Positions 32,585 to 43,853 of a stretch of DNA of 64,000 bases are shown here, one piece after another. The DNA is from Podospora pseudoanserina. Taxonomy: Eukaryota; Ascomycota; Sordariomycetes; Sordariales; Podosporaceae. The stretch is taken from positions 1,054,001 to 1,118,000 of the forward strand of contig NW_026946671.1 in assembly GCF_035222485.1 (NCBI RefSeq). The letters run 5' to 3'. The notes under the pieces are model-generated. The model was given only the letters and a program-made list of their open reading frames with translations. It made no database searches and was not told where the DNA came from. A program made the translations under genes and the position numbers. Numbering within the stretch: the first letter of the stretch is position 1; the number at the start of each line of letters is the position of its first letter.

Positions 32585-34786
32585 ATGTCCTACAATCCTC
32601 CAATGAGTTTCTCCGAGAGGAGAGGGGCCGTCTTTAACGAGGAGTTGTCGCTGAATACACATCATGGCATCAAGAGCCTGGCGCAACCGCGTCCCAGAGG
32701 GCCACCAACACCGAGTATGAGCACGCCCGCGGCAGACTTCGATCAGGTTACCGGCTCTCCACCACCTCCACCCACGCCGGCGGCATCCCCAGGACCATCC
32801 AACTCGAGGCCGGATTGGAAGAGCGCCGACGAAACCGAGGAGGCCTACCTTGCTACGATTCGCCAGTACTTTGTCAAGTGCAACAGTGCTCAGAGGGGGC
32901 GGCTGCTGTCTGATCTGCTGAATCTCTGCACCAGTCAACAGCTGAGCTTTGTGCACCAGTTTGTCAGCCCGCTGCTGAAGAAGGATCCATTCACTACTCT
33001 CCCAGATGAACTGTGTCTTAGAGTTGGTCTCGCGCTCCCCGGCTTTGCGCCTTTGCATGTAACTGACCGTGTACCGCTTAGATCCTCTCGTTCATCGACG
33101 ATCCCAAGGTGCTTGTGCGCGCATCGCAAGTGTCCCGAAGATGGCGGGATTTGCTGAGTGATGACATGACGTGGAAGAATCTATGCGTAAAGCACGATTA
33201 TCAGCGTAGGATGTCGGAAGTCCAAGCTATGCGGGCAGAACTCTACGGTCATGCTCAGCGAGACGACGGTGCGGCCGCCGGGGACTGTTCCGGCGCGCTC
33301 ACGTCCAACTCGCTACCCACGTCGTTTGGAAGCAGCACCGGCGCGCGGCCGAGGCTCACGTCGTACAAGTCACACTTTAAGCAGAGATATCTGGTTGATG
33401 TGGCTTGGAGGACGGGCGGGCGGAACATCTCCAAGAATCTCACCCAGGATGGCGGTGTGGTCACGAGTCTGCATTTGACCTCCAAGTACATCATTGTGGC
33501 TCTTGATAATGCCAGGATCCACGTGTTTGATACCGAAGGAAACGCGCTTCGCACCCTGCAGGGCCATGTGATGGGTGTCTGGGCTATGGTGCCCTGGGAT
33601 GATATCCTGGTCAGTGGTGGCTGTGACAGAGAGGTTCGGGTTTGGGACCTGACGACTGGGTAAGTTTCATCATGGGTTTGGTGGTCATTCGGTTCTGGGC
33701 TAACTTTTGGATCACAGAAACTGCCTGCATACGCTTAGGGGTCACACCTCCACGGTCCGCTGTCTTAAGATGTCAGATGCCAACACGGCCATTTCCGGAT
33801 CCAGAGACACGACCCTTCGGGTTTGGGATATCAGAAACGGCACACTGATCAAGCTGCTTGTCGGCCACCAGGCCAGCGTCCGGTGTTTGGAGATCAAGGG
33901 TGATATCGTGGTGTCTGGCAGTTATGATACCACCGCCAAGGTGTGGAGTATTTCCGAAGGTCGCTGCCTTCACACGCTTTCGGGGCATTACAGCCAAATC
34001 TATGCAATCGCCTTTGATGGCTACCGGGTGGCGACTGGCAGTCTTGACACTAGTGTCAGGATTTGGAATGCGCAGACAGGGTAGGTTTCCATCTGACCTC
34101 TCGTCAAAAGTCCAATGCTAACTAACACAATTCCACAGTGAATGTCAAGCTGTTCTCCAAGGCCACACCTCCCTCGTGGGTCAACTGCAAATGCGCGGCG
34201 GCACACTCGTCACGGGCGGCAGTGATGGCTCTGTGAGAGTATGGTCGCTCGAGAGATTCTGCCCTATTCACCGGCTCGCCGCCCACGACAACAGCGTGAC
34301 GAGCTTGCAATTTGACGACACGAGGGTTGTCAGCGGAGGTAGCGACGGGCGAGTCAAGGTCTGGGATCTCAAGACTGGCCAGCTGGTTCGCGAGCTTATC
34401 ACGCAGGGCGAGGCTGTGTGGAGGGTTGCGTTTGAGGATGAGAAGTGCGTCGCGATGGCGCTGAAGAATAGCCGGACCGTCATGGAGGTAAGCACCCTCC
34501 CCTTTTTTCGTCCTGAGCACGCAGCGGAATATTGACATGTGTACAGGTTTGGAACTTCTCGCCACCAGAAGAAATGCTCAACGACCGCCCTGTTATCCCA
34601 TTAAAGAGAACCCTCGACGCCCCAGCACCAGACGGCAGCAGACCACTCAGCGCCTTTGCTCTGGACTACCGGGGTGCTGGAAGCAGTAGTAGCGGCAATG
34701 GAATGCTTGACGTCGATATGCCCGACGCAGGACCGTCCACCGCGCCACTTCAACAGAGCGGTGGCATGTTTTTCCGGGATCCATGA
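32585..34786 (+). CDS. F-box/WD40 substrate adaptor of an SCF ubiquitin ligase (Cdc4/FWD-1-like)
   Basis: Recruits phosphorylated proteins to the SCF E3 ligase. Exons are 32585-33022, 33082-33659, 33718-34080, 34139-34487 and 34547-34786, 655 aa. A Pro-rich N-terminus is followed by an F-box at about residues 138-185 (FTTLPDELCLRILSFIDDP, then VSRRWRDLLSDD). Next comes a linker and about seven WD40 blades from residue 280 on. These end in signatures such as DREVRVWD, DTTLRVWD, DTTAKVWS, DTSVRIWN, DGSVRVWS and DGRVKVWD. The layout is that of Cdc4, Pop1, FBXW7 and Neurospora FWD-1, the adaptor for clock protein FRQ; I cannot separate these from sequence alone. Intron 1 uses a weak GTTGGT donor. 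Confidence 0.93.
33023..33081 (+). other. Intron 1 of the F-box/WD40 gene
   Basis: The 59-nt phase-0 intron has a weak donor (GTTGGT), branch site AACTGACC and acceptor CTTAG. It lies inside the F-box. Confidence 0.85.
33660..33717 (+). other. Intron 2 of the F-box/WD40 gene
   Basis: The 58-nt intron (GTAAGT donor, GGGCTAACTT branch site, CACAG acceptor) joins LTTG to NCLHTLRGH. Confidence 0.92.
34081..34138 (+). other. Intron 3 of the F-box/WD40 gene
   Basis: The 58-nt intron (GTAGGT donor, AACTAACAC branch site, CACAG acceptor) joins NAQTG to ECQAVLQGH. Confidence 0.92.
34488..34546 (+). other. Intron 4 of the F-box/WD40 gene
   Basis: The 59-nt phase-0 intron (GTAAGC donor, TACAG acceptor) joins RTVME to VWNFSPPEE. 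Confidence 0.9.
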
Positions 34787-36259
34787 ATACGAGATGATTC
34801 TCAACGCTATGGTACATACACACATACACTTATGATGTGAAGTGAGAAAGGGGGTTTATCATTGTTGGCGTCATCCGCTGATTTGCTTATTTTCTTTTTT
34901 GGCTGGTTATTATTTTTGCGCATACCCCCATTCTTGTTGGTTTATTATCTTTTGGGTCTCAACGGCTACATGATCGTTCTGTATCGAATTGGGAGGGGCG
35001 GGGGGAGGGGGGGGTGGTTGGTCGTATGGAAACGAAGGGTATCGACTGGATGGAGTTTTTTGTTATGTTTGTTGTATGTTGGTTATTAGGAAACTGGAGG
35101 GAGGAAATATGTGATAGCGCATTGTTATGGCGTTGTTTTTTTGTTACACACTTATTTCTCTCTCATCTTCAGGCTTTCTTTTTTGGACGGTGCTGTCAAC
35201 TCTGTATAGAAGACAGCCGAATAAATATGAGAGCAGTGGTTTTATTATCAGACATGAATGAGAGCTGACGGTGGTGGTGGTGTAAAGTGGAGGGGGTTTG
35301 AGAGGGATGAGTGTGGGGTGAGCTGAGTGAGTGGATTCCGTTGCTGATATCATTTGCATTGGGCGTCGGGGGGGGTGTATCGGTGTCTTATCAGATCGGT
35401 CGGGTCGGTTCGGATGGGCCGGAGAGCGATGCGGTGCGGCGGTGTTTTGTGTCCAAGTACGGAGTAAGACTTTTATCCACCCGTGTATAGACGAGAAAGA
35501 GAGAGAGAGTAAAATATATATTCTCGTCTTTTGTCCTTGATATCTTGAATTGAAAAGCTGCCAGGCCTTAACTCCGAACCTACTCCGTTCACTGGTGGAG
35601 TTCCCAAGTCCCTGTCATGGAAGATGAAGTCAGCGGACATAGCACGGACAAGATGTGTTTCTAGATCTGAGATTTGGTGACACCAAATCTAAAATGCTTA
35701 CGGGACTTCCCCCCGTGGGCTCCGATAGGGACTTTTCTTCCACGAAGGTTGATAATACCGTAGCAATTGACTAAGAAAGAGCGATTTTTTTTATTCCATA
35801 AAATAAAAAGGGCCGAGAATGCGCAAAAACAGCTCTGGAAAAGTCCCACTCTTGAGGTTCGGTTGTATCCGTGCTTGCGGCCCCTCTTGTGTGGTGCTGT
35901 CACTGTTGGAAATGCTGGCAGGTGGGGACTTTTTGCAGCAAAGGGAGAAACCCCCAACCATGTCTGGCTTCGCTTAAACAAGGCTAGCGCGTAGATTCTC
36001 AACAAGCATCACCGCCCCCCAACGCCAAAAACTTGGGGGACCCATTCCTTTTTTGCAGTGCTGCTGTGCTGTTGCTGGGCCCTGCTGTTGCTGAGAAGCT
36101 GCCACACCTACCTCTCCCACCCTATCCAGCTCCCGACATCGCGGTCCCTTCTCGCTTGGACCTGACCATCCCTCTCCGTCCTCTTTTTTTTTTTTCCCTT
36201 CACCTTCTTTTTCCCTTTTTTTTTCATTGCGCAACCAACCCTACCCCCCATCACACAAA
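34787..36259. other. Gene-free stretch upstream of PDH E1 alpha
   Basis: About 1.5 kb with the 3' flank of the F-box/WD40 gene and the promoter and leader of PDH E1 alpha. The last 80 nt before the ATG are strongly pyrimidine-rich with T runs (about 36176-36232), as often seen near fungal transcription starts. No gene was supported. Confidence 0.5.
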
Positions 36260-37864
36260 ATGTTCTCGCGAGCCACCCGGTTAACAAGGACGCTGCCCGT
36301 CCGCGTTGCTGCTGCCCGCGCCAGCCCCGTCACGGCTTCGCTTGCCCGGAGGACCGTCACCACCAATGCCGCTTCGGCGCAGGTTGACAAGAGCTCCGTC
36401 CCCCAGGTATGTTCAGTGTGGAGGTGTAGCAGCTTGTGTCATGAGTAGGAACTGTGCTTTCCGGACCCACCGGGATGCTTGGATATCGAGGGGACATTAT
36501 CGTTTGCATTGGGGGAATGTTTGCGATATATCTCTTTTATTTGCGAACGTTGTCAAATCGCTCTTTTTTTATTGTTGAGGTTTTGCGTCACTTTTTTTTT
36601 CGTCTTGTCACTGATATTGTTATTATCACGACAACAGTCCGAAGATGAGCCCTTCCATGTCACCCTTTCCGACGAGAGCTTCGAGACGTACGAGCTCGAC
36701 CCCCCACCTTACCAGCTTGAGGTTACCAAGAAGCAGTTGAAGCAGATGTATAAGGATATGGTTGTCGTCAGGTATGAAAGGCACATGGGTTTTCGGAGGT
36801 CCGTGATCTTTGTGCTGACGCAACGATACCGGATCATAGACAAATGGAGATGGCTGCCGACAGACTATACAAGGAGAAGAAGATTCGGGGTTTCTGCCAC
36901 CTCTCCACCGGTCAGGAGGCCGTCGCCGTCGGTATTGAGCATGCGATCAACAAGTCGGACGATGTCATCACCTCTTACAGATGCCACGGTTTCGCCTATA
37001 TGAGAGGCGGCACTGTGCGCTCCATCATTGGCGAGCTTCTTGGTCGCCGTGAGGGTATTGCGTACGGCAAGGGCGGTTCTATGCACATGTTCGCCAAGGG
37101 CTTTTATGGCGGCAACGGCATTGTCGGCGCTCAGGTGCCTGTCGGTGCCGGGTTGGCTTTTGCCCAGAAGTATACCGGTGGCAAGAAGGCTACTATTATC
37201 CTGTATGGTGATGGTGCTTCCAACCAGGGTCAGGTGTTTGAGGCTTTCAACATGGCCAAGCTTTGGAAGTTGCCCGCCCTTTTCGGGTGCGAGAGTGAGT
37301 TTCCAGACACTGCTACGAACATAAGGGTCATTGCTAACATTGTGGCTCTCAGACAACAAGTACGGTATGGGTACCTCCGCTGCCCGCTCCTCCGCCCTGA
37401 CCGACTACTACAAGCGCGGCCAGTACATCCCCGGTCTCAAGGTCAACGGCATGGACGTCCTTGCGGTCAAGGCGGCCGTCCAGTACGGCAAGCAGTGGAC
37501 TGAGGAGGACAATGGTCCGTTGGTTCTCGAGTACGTGACCTACCGCTACGGTGGTCATAGTATGTCGGACCCCGGCACCACCTACCGCACCCGTGAGGAA
37601 ATTCAGCGTATGCGGTCCACCAACGATCCCATCGCCGGCCTCAAGCAGCACATTCTCGACTGGGGCGTAGCCCAGGAGGACGAGCTCAAGAACATCGACA
37701 AGGAGGCGCGCAGCTTCGTCAACGAGGAGGTGGCCGCCGCCGAGGCCATGGCCGTCCCTGAGGCCACCCCCAAGATCCTGTACGAGGACATTTACGTCAG
37801 AGGCTCCGAGCCCGATTTCATCCGTGGCCGCATCCTGGATGAGAACTACTACTTCAAGCAGTAA
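36260..37864 (+). CDS. pda1: Pyruvate dehydrogenase E1 component, alpha subunit, mitochondrial
   Basis: Thiamine-diphosphate enzyme that decarboxylates pyruvate in the pyruvate dehydrogenase complex, as an alpha2beta2 tetramer. Exons are 36260-36406, 36638-36771, 36840-37294 and 37353-37864, 415 aa. The N-terminal ~40 residues are Arg/Ser/Ala-rich, a matrix-targeting presequence. Motifs include [39 protein letters not shown], the ThDP-binding GDGASNQGQ with [15 protein letters not shown], and the phosphorylation loop [20 protein letters not shown] with the regulatory Ser. The first intron (36407-36637) is unusually long for the window at 231 nt. Confidence 0.97.
36407..36637 (+). other. Intron 1 of pda1
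   Basis: The 231-nt phase-0 intron (GTATGT donor, CACTGATAT branch site, AACAG acceptor) joins SSVPQ to SEDEPFH after the presequence. Confidence 0.88.
36772..36839 (+). other. Intron 2 of pda1
   Basis: The 68-nt intron (GTATGA donor, TGCTGACGC branch site, CATAG acceptor) joins DMVVVR to QMEMAAD. Confidence 0.9.
37295..37352 (+). other. Intron 3 of pda1
   Basis: The 58-nt phase-1 intron (GTGAGT donor, TTGCTAACAT branch site, CTCAG acceptor) splits the first Asn codon of the ThDP motif ENNKYG. Confidence 0.92.
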
Positions 37865-37925
37865 ATGGTTGGAGAGTAGAGTGGCGGTGAGGTGGTGAGG
37901 TGGTGAGGGGTTGAACAAGAGGAAA

Positions 37926-37949
37926 AGAGAGAGAGAGAGAGAGAGAGCC
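37926..37949. repeat. (AG)n dinucleotide microsatellite
   Basis: About 12 AG units, about 60 nt past the pda1 stop codon. Confidence 0.9.
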
Positions 37950-38328
37950 GCTATACAAACAGTGAAATTACTCGAGCTTTGCCGCTGAGCATTTGGTTTT
38001 TTTCTCGTGTGGTTGGCCTTTTTTTGTACATTACCTTCCTAATCGTCCGTCATAGAGCTTTCGGAGGGAAAAATACGGTTATGAAGAAAATGATTTTTGA
38101 GATTTGGGAATGGGACAATGGTGCTTTTCTTTTCTATTTGCTTTGCGTTTTGCGACTGAGTAATGCTTAGAATATGCGGACGGTGGTATACATATGGGAT
38201 TGAGAAGGATATTTTCACATGGAGGGCAAGTCCCTCGATGCATTAAGCTGATGCCTAAGCTGGGACCCTTCGATGCTGCCTGAGGATGAACAAAATGGCC
38301 CACTTTGCTCATGTGACCATGCTACTTT

Positions 38329-38369
38329 ACGCGAGAAGATTAGGGGAGGGAAAACGCGTCGGAAGCGCG
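38329..38369 (+). promoter_or_regulatory. Candidate MluI cell-cycle box (MCB) cluster upstream of DNA ligase I
   Basis: An exact ACGCGT lies at 38354-38359, with near-matches ACGCGA at 38329-38334 and GCGCGT at 38365-38370. They sit about 340-380 bp upstream of the ligase start. MCB sites drive G1/S expression of DNA-synthesis genes, including the yeast ligase gene CDC9. Function here is inference. Confidence 0.5.
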
Positions 38370-38705
38370 TCATTCTTGTCCTTCCAATTGGTTTGTCGTC
38401 GTACATACCTGCCGATTTGAAGCACCCTGTCACCGCTGCCCGCCTGCCGCCCTGCCTGCTGCCTATTATTGTTATTATTATTATCATCATCATTATTGGA
38501 CGTGGACTTTTTTTTCTGGTTTTTTTGCGACTACTTTTTATAAAACACTTGCTAGTTCTAGCAACAACAAATTCAAGAAAAGCTGGCTCCTCGGCTTTTG
38601 TCATTTTTGTCTTTTACTGCGATCTTCCCGCGACAGCAACAACTTTTACGACGAGGATTTTATTGCTCGAGGGCATTGTTTAGTGCTGGTGGTGGGTTGA
38701 TTACG

Positions 38706-41700
38706 ATGCCTCCTAAGGGGAGTAGGCAGGCTACGTTGGGGTATGTATTGCCTGGTTGGGAGGAGGGGCGGTTGTTTTGTTTGCGATTTATTGGGGCAGA
38801 GAGGACAGTTGGGACTGACTGAGTTGAACGGTACAGGAAATTCTTCACCCAGGCCAACGGCGCTGCGATTCCGGAGCCAAAGGTGGTGACGCAAAATAAA
38901 ACGCAGACGAAGTTGAGTTTTTCAACCAAGGTGGGGGAGGAGCAGAGCCCCAAGAGGAAGAAGAAGGATGAAGAGGAGGAGGTGAGCTCTGATGCTGAGG
39001 GGGGAGAGGAGGGGGTTAAACCGGTGGAGAAGAAGAAGAAACGGGGCCGGCCTGTTAAGGCTGCCATCATCACTACGACGGAAAAGAAGACGAGAAAGAA
39101 GGAGGTTGATGAGGATGGGGATGAGAGCATGGAGGATGCGGAACCTGCTCAGAAAAAAGCGAGGAAGGGGGGGAGGAGGGTGGTGAGGGATGAGGAGGAT
39201 GGGGATGAGAGTATGGAGGATGCGCCGGCGCCGGTTGAGGATGGCAGGGTGTCCTCGCCGGAGGGGTATCAGTATGAGAAGGGGAGTGAGCCGAGGATGT
39301 TGAATGGGACGCCGAAGAAGAGGCAGGGGAAGAAGGTGAGACAGGATGAGAAGGAGTGGAATCTGGGGGTGGAGTCGCCGGAGGGGTATGATTATAAGGG
39401 TGGGAGTCCGCCGAAGCTTTTTAAGGGGGATAGGTTGGTTGCTGTTGGGGGGAAGAAGGTTGGGAAGGAGGAGGCGGGGAAGAAAGAGGGGGAGAAGGCC
39501 GGGGAGAAGGCGGTTGAGAAGGAGGAGGAGGTTGTCAAGGAGGGAGAGGAGACGGCGTCCTCAGCTTCGGATGTGGAGATGGAGGAGGAGGAGGAGAAGC
39601 CGGAGGTGGCCAAGAAGGCGAGGCAGAAGGTGCAGGCTACGCTTAAGAGTGCTGATGAGCATCCTTTTCCTGACTGGAAGGCTGGGGAGCCGGTGCCGTA
39701 TGCTGCTCTCTGCACTACGTTTTCGCTGGTGGAGCTCACGACGAAGAGGCTGGAGATTATGGCGCACTGTGCGCTGTTTTTGAGACAGGTTTTGAGGCTC
39801 ACGCCGGATGATCTTTTGCCGGTGGTGCTGCTTATGATCAACAAGCTTGCTCCTGACTATGCGGGTATCGAGCTGGGCATCGGAGAGAGTTTGATCATGA
39901 AGGCTATCGGAGAGTCGACGGGCAGAAGTCTGGCGATTATCAAGCAGGATCAGAAGGAGATTGGTGATCTGGGCTTGGTGGCGGTCAAGAGCAGGTCGAC
40001 GCAGCCGACCATGTTTAAACCAAAGCCATTGACTGTTAGGGGTGTGCTGAAGGGGCTGATGGGCATTGCCACGACAACGGGCAATGGAGCTCAGGGGAGG
40101 AAGGTGGATGGGATCAAGAAACTGCTTTCCCAGGCTGATGCCAACGGGGCGAAGAAGGTTGATATCACCAAGGACAAGGGCGGGCCGAGTGAAGCCAAGT
40201 ATCTGGTCAGGTTCCTGGAGGGGAAGCTGAGATTGGGTCTGGCGGAGAAGTCGGTCATTGTCAGCTTGTCACAGGCGGTAGTTGCGCACGAGGCGGCTCA
40301 AAAGGGGGTTGCGCCCAGTGCGGCTGACTTTGAGAAGGGCGAGGCGATCCTCAAGACTGTCTACAGCGAGCTGCCAAGCTACGATGTCATCATTCCGGCT
40401 ATGGTTGAGCACGGGATCATGAACCTGAGGGATCACTGCAAGTTGAGGCCTGGTGTTCCCCTCAAGCCTATGTTGGCCAATCCTACCAAGGCTATCACCG
40501 AGGTTCTGGACCGGTTTGAGAACAAGCTTTTCACTTGCGAGTACAAGTACGATGGTGAAAGAGCGCAGATTCATTATGTGGCCAAGGACACTGCTGAAGA
40601 GCTCAGCCAGTCGGCCGCGAATGCCAGCAAGGAGGTGGGTAATGGTGTTGCGGCGATCTTCTCGAGAAACTCGGAGGATCTGTCCAAGAAGTACCCTGAC
40701 GTCTTGGCCAAGCTGTCTACTTGGGTCAAGGATGACACGAAGAGCTTTGTCTTGGACTGCGAGTCGGTTGCTTGGGATGTGGATGAGAAGAAGGTGTTGC
40801 CTTTCCAGCAGCTGATGACGCGCAAGAAGAAGGACGTCAAGATTGAGGAAGTCAAGGTCAAGGTTTGCGTCTTTGCGTTCGATCTGCTTTATCTGAACGG
40901 GGAGGCGGTGGTGAACAAGTCGCTCAGGGAGAGGAGGGAGCTGTTGTACAAGTCGTTTACTCCTGTCGAGGGCGAGTTTGCGTTTGCGACGTCGATGAAT
41001 GGGCAGGAGCTGGATGAGATTCAGACGTTCTTGGATGAGTCGGTCAAGGCTTCGTGTGAGGGGTTGATGGTGAAGATGCTGGATGGGGAGGAGAGCGGGT
41101 ATGAGCCTAGTAAGAGGTCGAGGAATTGGTTGAAGGTGTGTTTGGTCTTTCATTCCACATCGTCACAGGCGAGCAAAAAGTGTGCTAATGTAAAACAGAT
41201 CAAGAAAGACTACCTCGCCGGCATCGGCGACTCGCTCGACCTCGTCGTCCTCGGCGCCTACTTTGGCAAGGGCAAGCGCACCTCTGTCTACGGCGCCTTT
41301 TTGCTGGCGTGCTACAACCCCGGCACGGACACGTACGAAACGGTCTGCAACATTGGCACCGGCTTCAGCGAGGCTGTGCTCGAGGAGCTGCATGCCCAGC
41401 TCTCCAAGATCACGATTGATCGCCCCAAGCCGTTTTACGCCCACAGCAGCGGGGGCCAGCACCAGCCGGACGTGTGGTTTGAACCTAAATATGTCTGGGA
41501 GGTCAAGACGGCGGACTTGACGCTGAGCCCGAGGTACAAGGCGGGGATGAAGGAGGGGGTTGACCCGAGCGGGGAGAAGGGGATCAGCTTGAGGTTTCCG
41601 AGGTTTATCAAGGTGAGGGATGACAAGAAGCCGGACGAGGCGACGAGCAGTCGGCAGGTGGCGGAGATGTATCGGAAGCAGGAGAGTGTGAGTAAGAGCA

Positions 41701-41735
41701 AGGGGCCGAGTGTGGATGATGATTTTGAGTATTAG
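38706..41735 (+). CDS. cdc9: DNA ligase I (ATP-dependent, replicative)
   Basis: Seals Okazaki-fragment nicks in DNA replication and acts in repair. Exons are 38706-38740, 38837-41135 and 41199-41735, 956 aa. The spliced N-terminus MPPKGSRQATLGKFFTQ contains a PCNA-interacting box, QATLGKFF, created across the first junction. A long acidic and Lys-rich disordered region follows (about residues 30-240). The ligase DNA-binding domain comes next, then the adenylation motif I EYKYDGERAQIHY with catalytic Lys near residue 582. Further motifs are FVLDCESVAWD, FAFDLLYLNGE, CEGLMVKML, RNWLKIKKDYL and the OB-fold end. The second intron is 63 nt and stop-free, so the unspliced frame stays open with 21 extra codons. 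Confidence 0.96.
38741..38836 (+). other. Intron 1 of DNA ligase I
   Basis: The 96-nt intron (GTATGT donor, GACTGACTG branch site, TACAG acceptor) lies inside the PCNA-interacting box. Confidence 0.9.
41136..41198 (+). other. Intron 2 of DNA ligase I (in frame, stop-free)
   Basis: The 63-nt intron (GTGTGT donor, GTGCTAATG branch site, AACAG acceptor) joins RNWLK to IKKDYLAG, which is continuous in all ligase I proteins. Confidence 0.9.
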
Positions 41736-42588
41736 GTACTCATTGGAGGAGGGGTGTTTCTTGTTGTATAATATTTTCGTCTTTATCATAAAAGTGAAGC
41801 ATGGGAGTTTAGATGATAATCAGTCGTTGATATTGAGAGTTGTGGTGGTGGTTTTTTTTTTTTTTTTAGGCATTTTTGGTTTTTGGCAAAGTGTATATGT
41901 ATGGTCATGCCTGAGAAAAAAAAGGAATTGGTGTTTACTTTAGTTTTTTTAACATCAATTGATGGAGGTATCTTACCTTTGGGGAGGTCGGTAGGTAAAT
42001 GGTAGGAGTTGGGTAAGGGGATTAGGGAAGGATATTTGTGACGACTGAAAGGGGTTGGTGATGCTGAGAATGAGGTGAGCGGTGATTTTGGTGGAACATA
42101 TCAAGGGAAGGGTGTAGATAAAAAAGGAGGAGAAAACATGGTGGGTTGTGAGATGAGTGAAGGCCTGCTGATAGACCTTTAACCGAGTGTGAAATGACAA
42201 TCGGGGTTTGGTGTGCTGTGAGTCAACTCATGAAAATAGTATAAAAAGACAAAAATTTGTTCTTGTTCCAATTCACCGGTGTGCTTTGTTGATGAAGGGG
42301 TCTCTCTGGGAGGACTTTGCGATGTATGTTTCCCTGTGACACCTCACAGACATGATCATAAAGTAGGGGTGATGTTGGTATAATCAGTTGTAATGTTACA
42401 TGCCTCTTTCTCTTTTGTACATGCAGCAATAAAGCCACGGGCTGTCTCTCTCTGTCTCTCTCTCTTTTTAATACATCATCACACATGTTGTTGGTCTTGC
42501 CCAACCCATCCAACCTCTCCTCTTCCCCTCCCAATCAGATATAGCAAAACCATTCTTTCAAACAACCCAAATCCCCCACTTCCCCTCC
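41736..42588. other. Convergent 3' region between DNA ligase I and bL12m
   Basis: About 850 bp with no supported gene. It holds a T run near 41853-41867 and a (TC)n-like tract at about 42446-42468. Confidence 0.55.
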
Positions 42589-43281
42589 TTACTCCATCAC
42601 CACAGTAGCACCCAACTCCTTCATCGTCGCGACAATCTTCTCGGCCTCGTCCTTTGGTACCGACTCCTTCATGAGCTTGGGCGCGCTCTCGACAAACTTC
42701 TTGGAGTCTACTAGGGAGAGACCGAGCAGGTTCTTGACCTCCTTGATGACCTTGGGCTTGGCGCCGGCGTCAAAGGCCATGAGCTTGACGGAGAAGAGGG
42801 TCTTTTCGGCGGCGGCCGGGGCGGCGTCCTCGGCTTCTTCGACGGCAGCGGGGGCGGCGGCTGGGGCGGCGGCGGCAGCGAAGCCACCGACGGGGAGGTC
42901 GGGGATGTTGAGACGGGACTATAGGTAGGGAAGGAAAGAAAAAGGCCACGTTAGTGACATGGTCTTCTTGTAATGTAGTCCCGTTCCGGTTATTGAATTC
43001 GGTTATCGGTGGTGGTAATTTGATATTGCCCCTCCAACCGTGTATATAATCCCCTCCTGGGAACATAATCCTACCTTCAAGCTCGCAACAAGGTCGGCCG
43101 TCTCCAAGAGGGTCAATTGGCTAATCTGGTCGACGATGGCCGAGATCTTGGGGCTGGTCTCGGTTGAGTTGTATCTCCTTTGGAGGGCCACGGCGGAGGA
43201 GGTACGGAGGGGTGTTCTGGCGGCGGTGGTGCGGAGCTGGCGGACGCAGGATTGCGCGGCGTATCTGCACGAGACGGACAT
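42589..43281 (-). CDS. mnp1: Mitochondrial ribosomal protein bL12m (L7/L12; Mnp1)
   Basis: Stalk protein of the mitochondrial large ribosomal subunit that recruits translation factors. Exons are 43281-43075 and 42918-42589, 178 aa. Residues 1 to about 38 form an Arg/Ser/Thr-rich presequence. The dimerisation domain [21 protein letters not shown] is created across the intron. An Ala/Pro-rich hinge follows, then the typical C-terminal L7/L12 domain [20 protein letters not shown] with [20 protein letters not shown]. The phase-0 intron is 156 nt. Midasin diverges upstream. Confidence 0.95.
42919..43074 (-). other. Intron of the bL12m gene
   Basis: The 156-nt phase-0 intron has donor GTAGGA, branch site CACTAACG and acceptor CTATAG, between LVASLK and SRLNIPD. 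Confidence 0.88.
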
Positions 43282-43853
43282 TTTGATCTGGATTGTGAAG
43301 TGAGAGGTTCGAGGTGGTGAGCTTGTGGGTGGCTACGGCCGTGCTGGTTCTCTTCCGTCTTCGTCGTCGTGAATCCCGGAGATTTTTTCGCCCGTCGTTG
43401 AACGAAAAGTTCTGGCTGGCGGTTGATTGGCTGGGAAGCTTGGGCGCAGGGGTGTTCGTCTGGAGAGCTTGGCAATATGATGTTTAAGAAAGCTTGGGCC
43501 ATCTACTCTGTACCTTAAAGGTCTTGCACTGGAGCAAAATAAATCCGGTGTGCTGAAGGGCGCTGTTTTGGCGCTGTGACAAGGGACGGCTTCAGTGCCC
43601 GGTGTGGTGCGCTGTGTGGGTCACCCCCAGTCGCTGAAATGCTGCAGGTGGGCACTGGCCGCTCATGCATGGAGGTCGAGAATTTGGAGACTGGGGCCCT
43701 TTGCCCCACCTTTTTTTTTTTGGCGATTTGGAGAAGGTGAAGAAAAAAAAAGTTGGGATAAGGAACGACATTTTTTGATAGTAACAAACAAGTCTTTTGT
43801 TTTACAAGACTTGATACAAACAATTCCACGCCATTTTCGACGGATCCTCGATC
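43282..43853. promoter_or_regulatory. Divergent promoter region, bL12m / midasin
   Basis: The 572 bp between opposing start codons hold both promoters. A T run (near 43711-43721) and an A run (near 43743-43752) flank a likely core promoter for midasin. I searched for the yeast ribosome-biogenesis PAC element and saw no clear match. Confidence 0.4.

Larger units (their letters stand above)
37865..38705. promoter_or_regulatory. pda1 3' flank and DNA ligase I promoter region
   Basis: The 841-bp interval contains an (AG)n run at about 37926-37949, MluI cell-cycle-box-like motifs at 38329-38369 and an (ATT)n-like tract at about 38464-38496. The rest carries no recognised feature. Confidence 0.5.

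Noticed and set aside
40269-41153. 294-codon minus-strand frame within DNA ligase I
   Set aside because: It is an antisense shadow of the catalytic domain with no family similarity.
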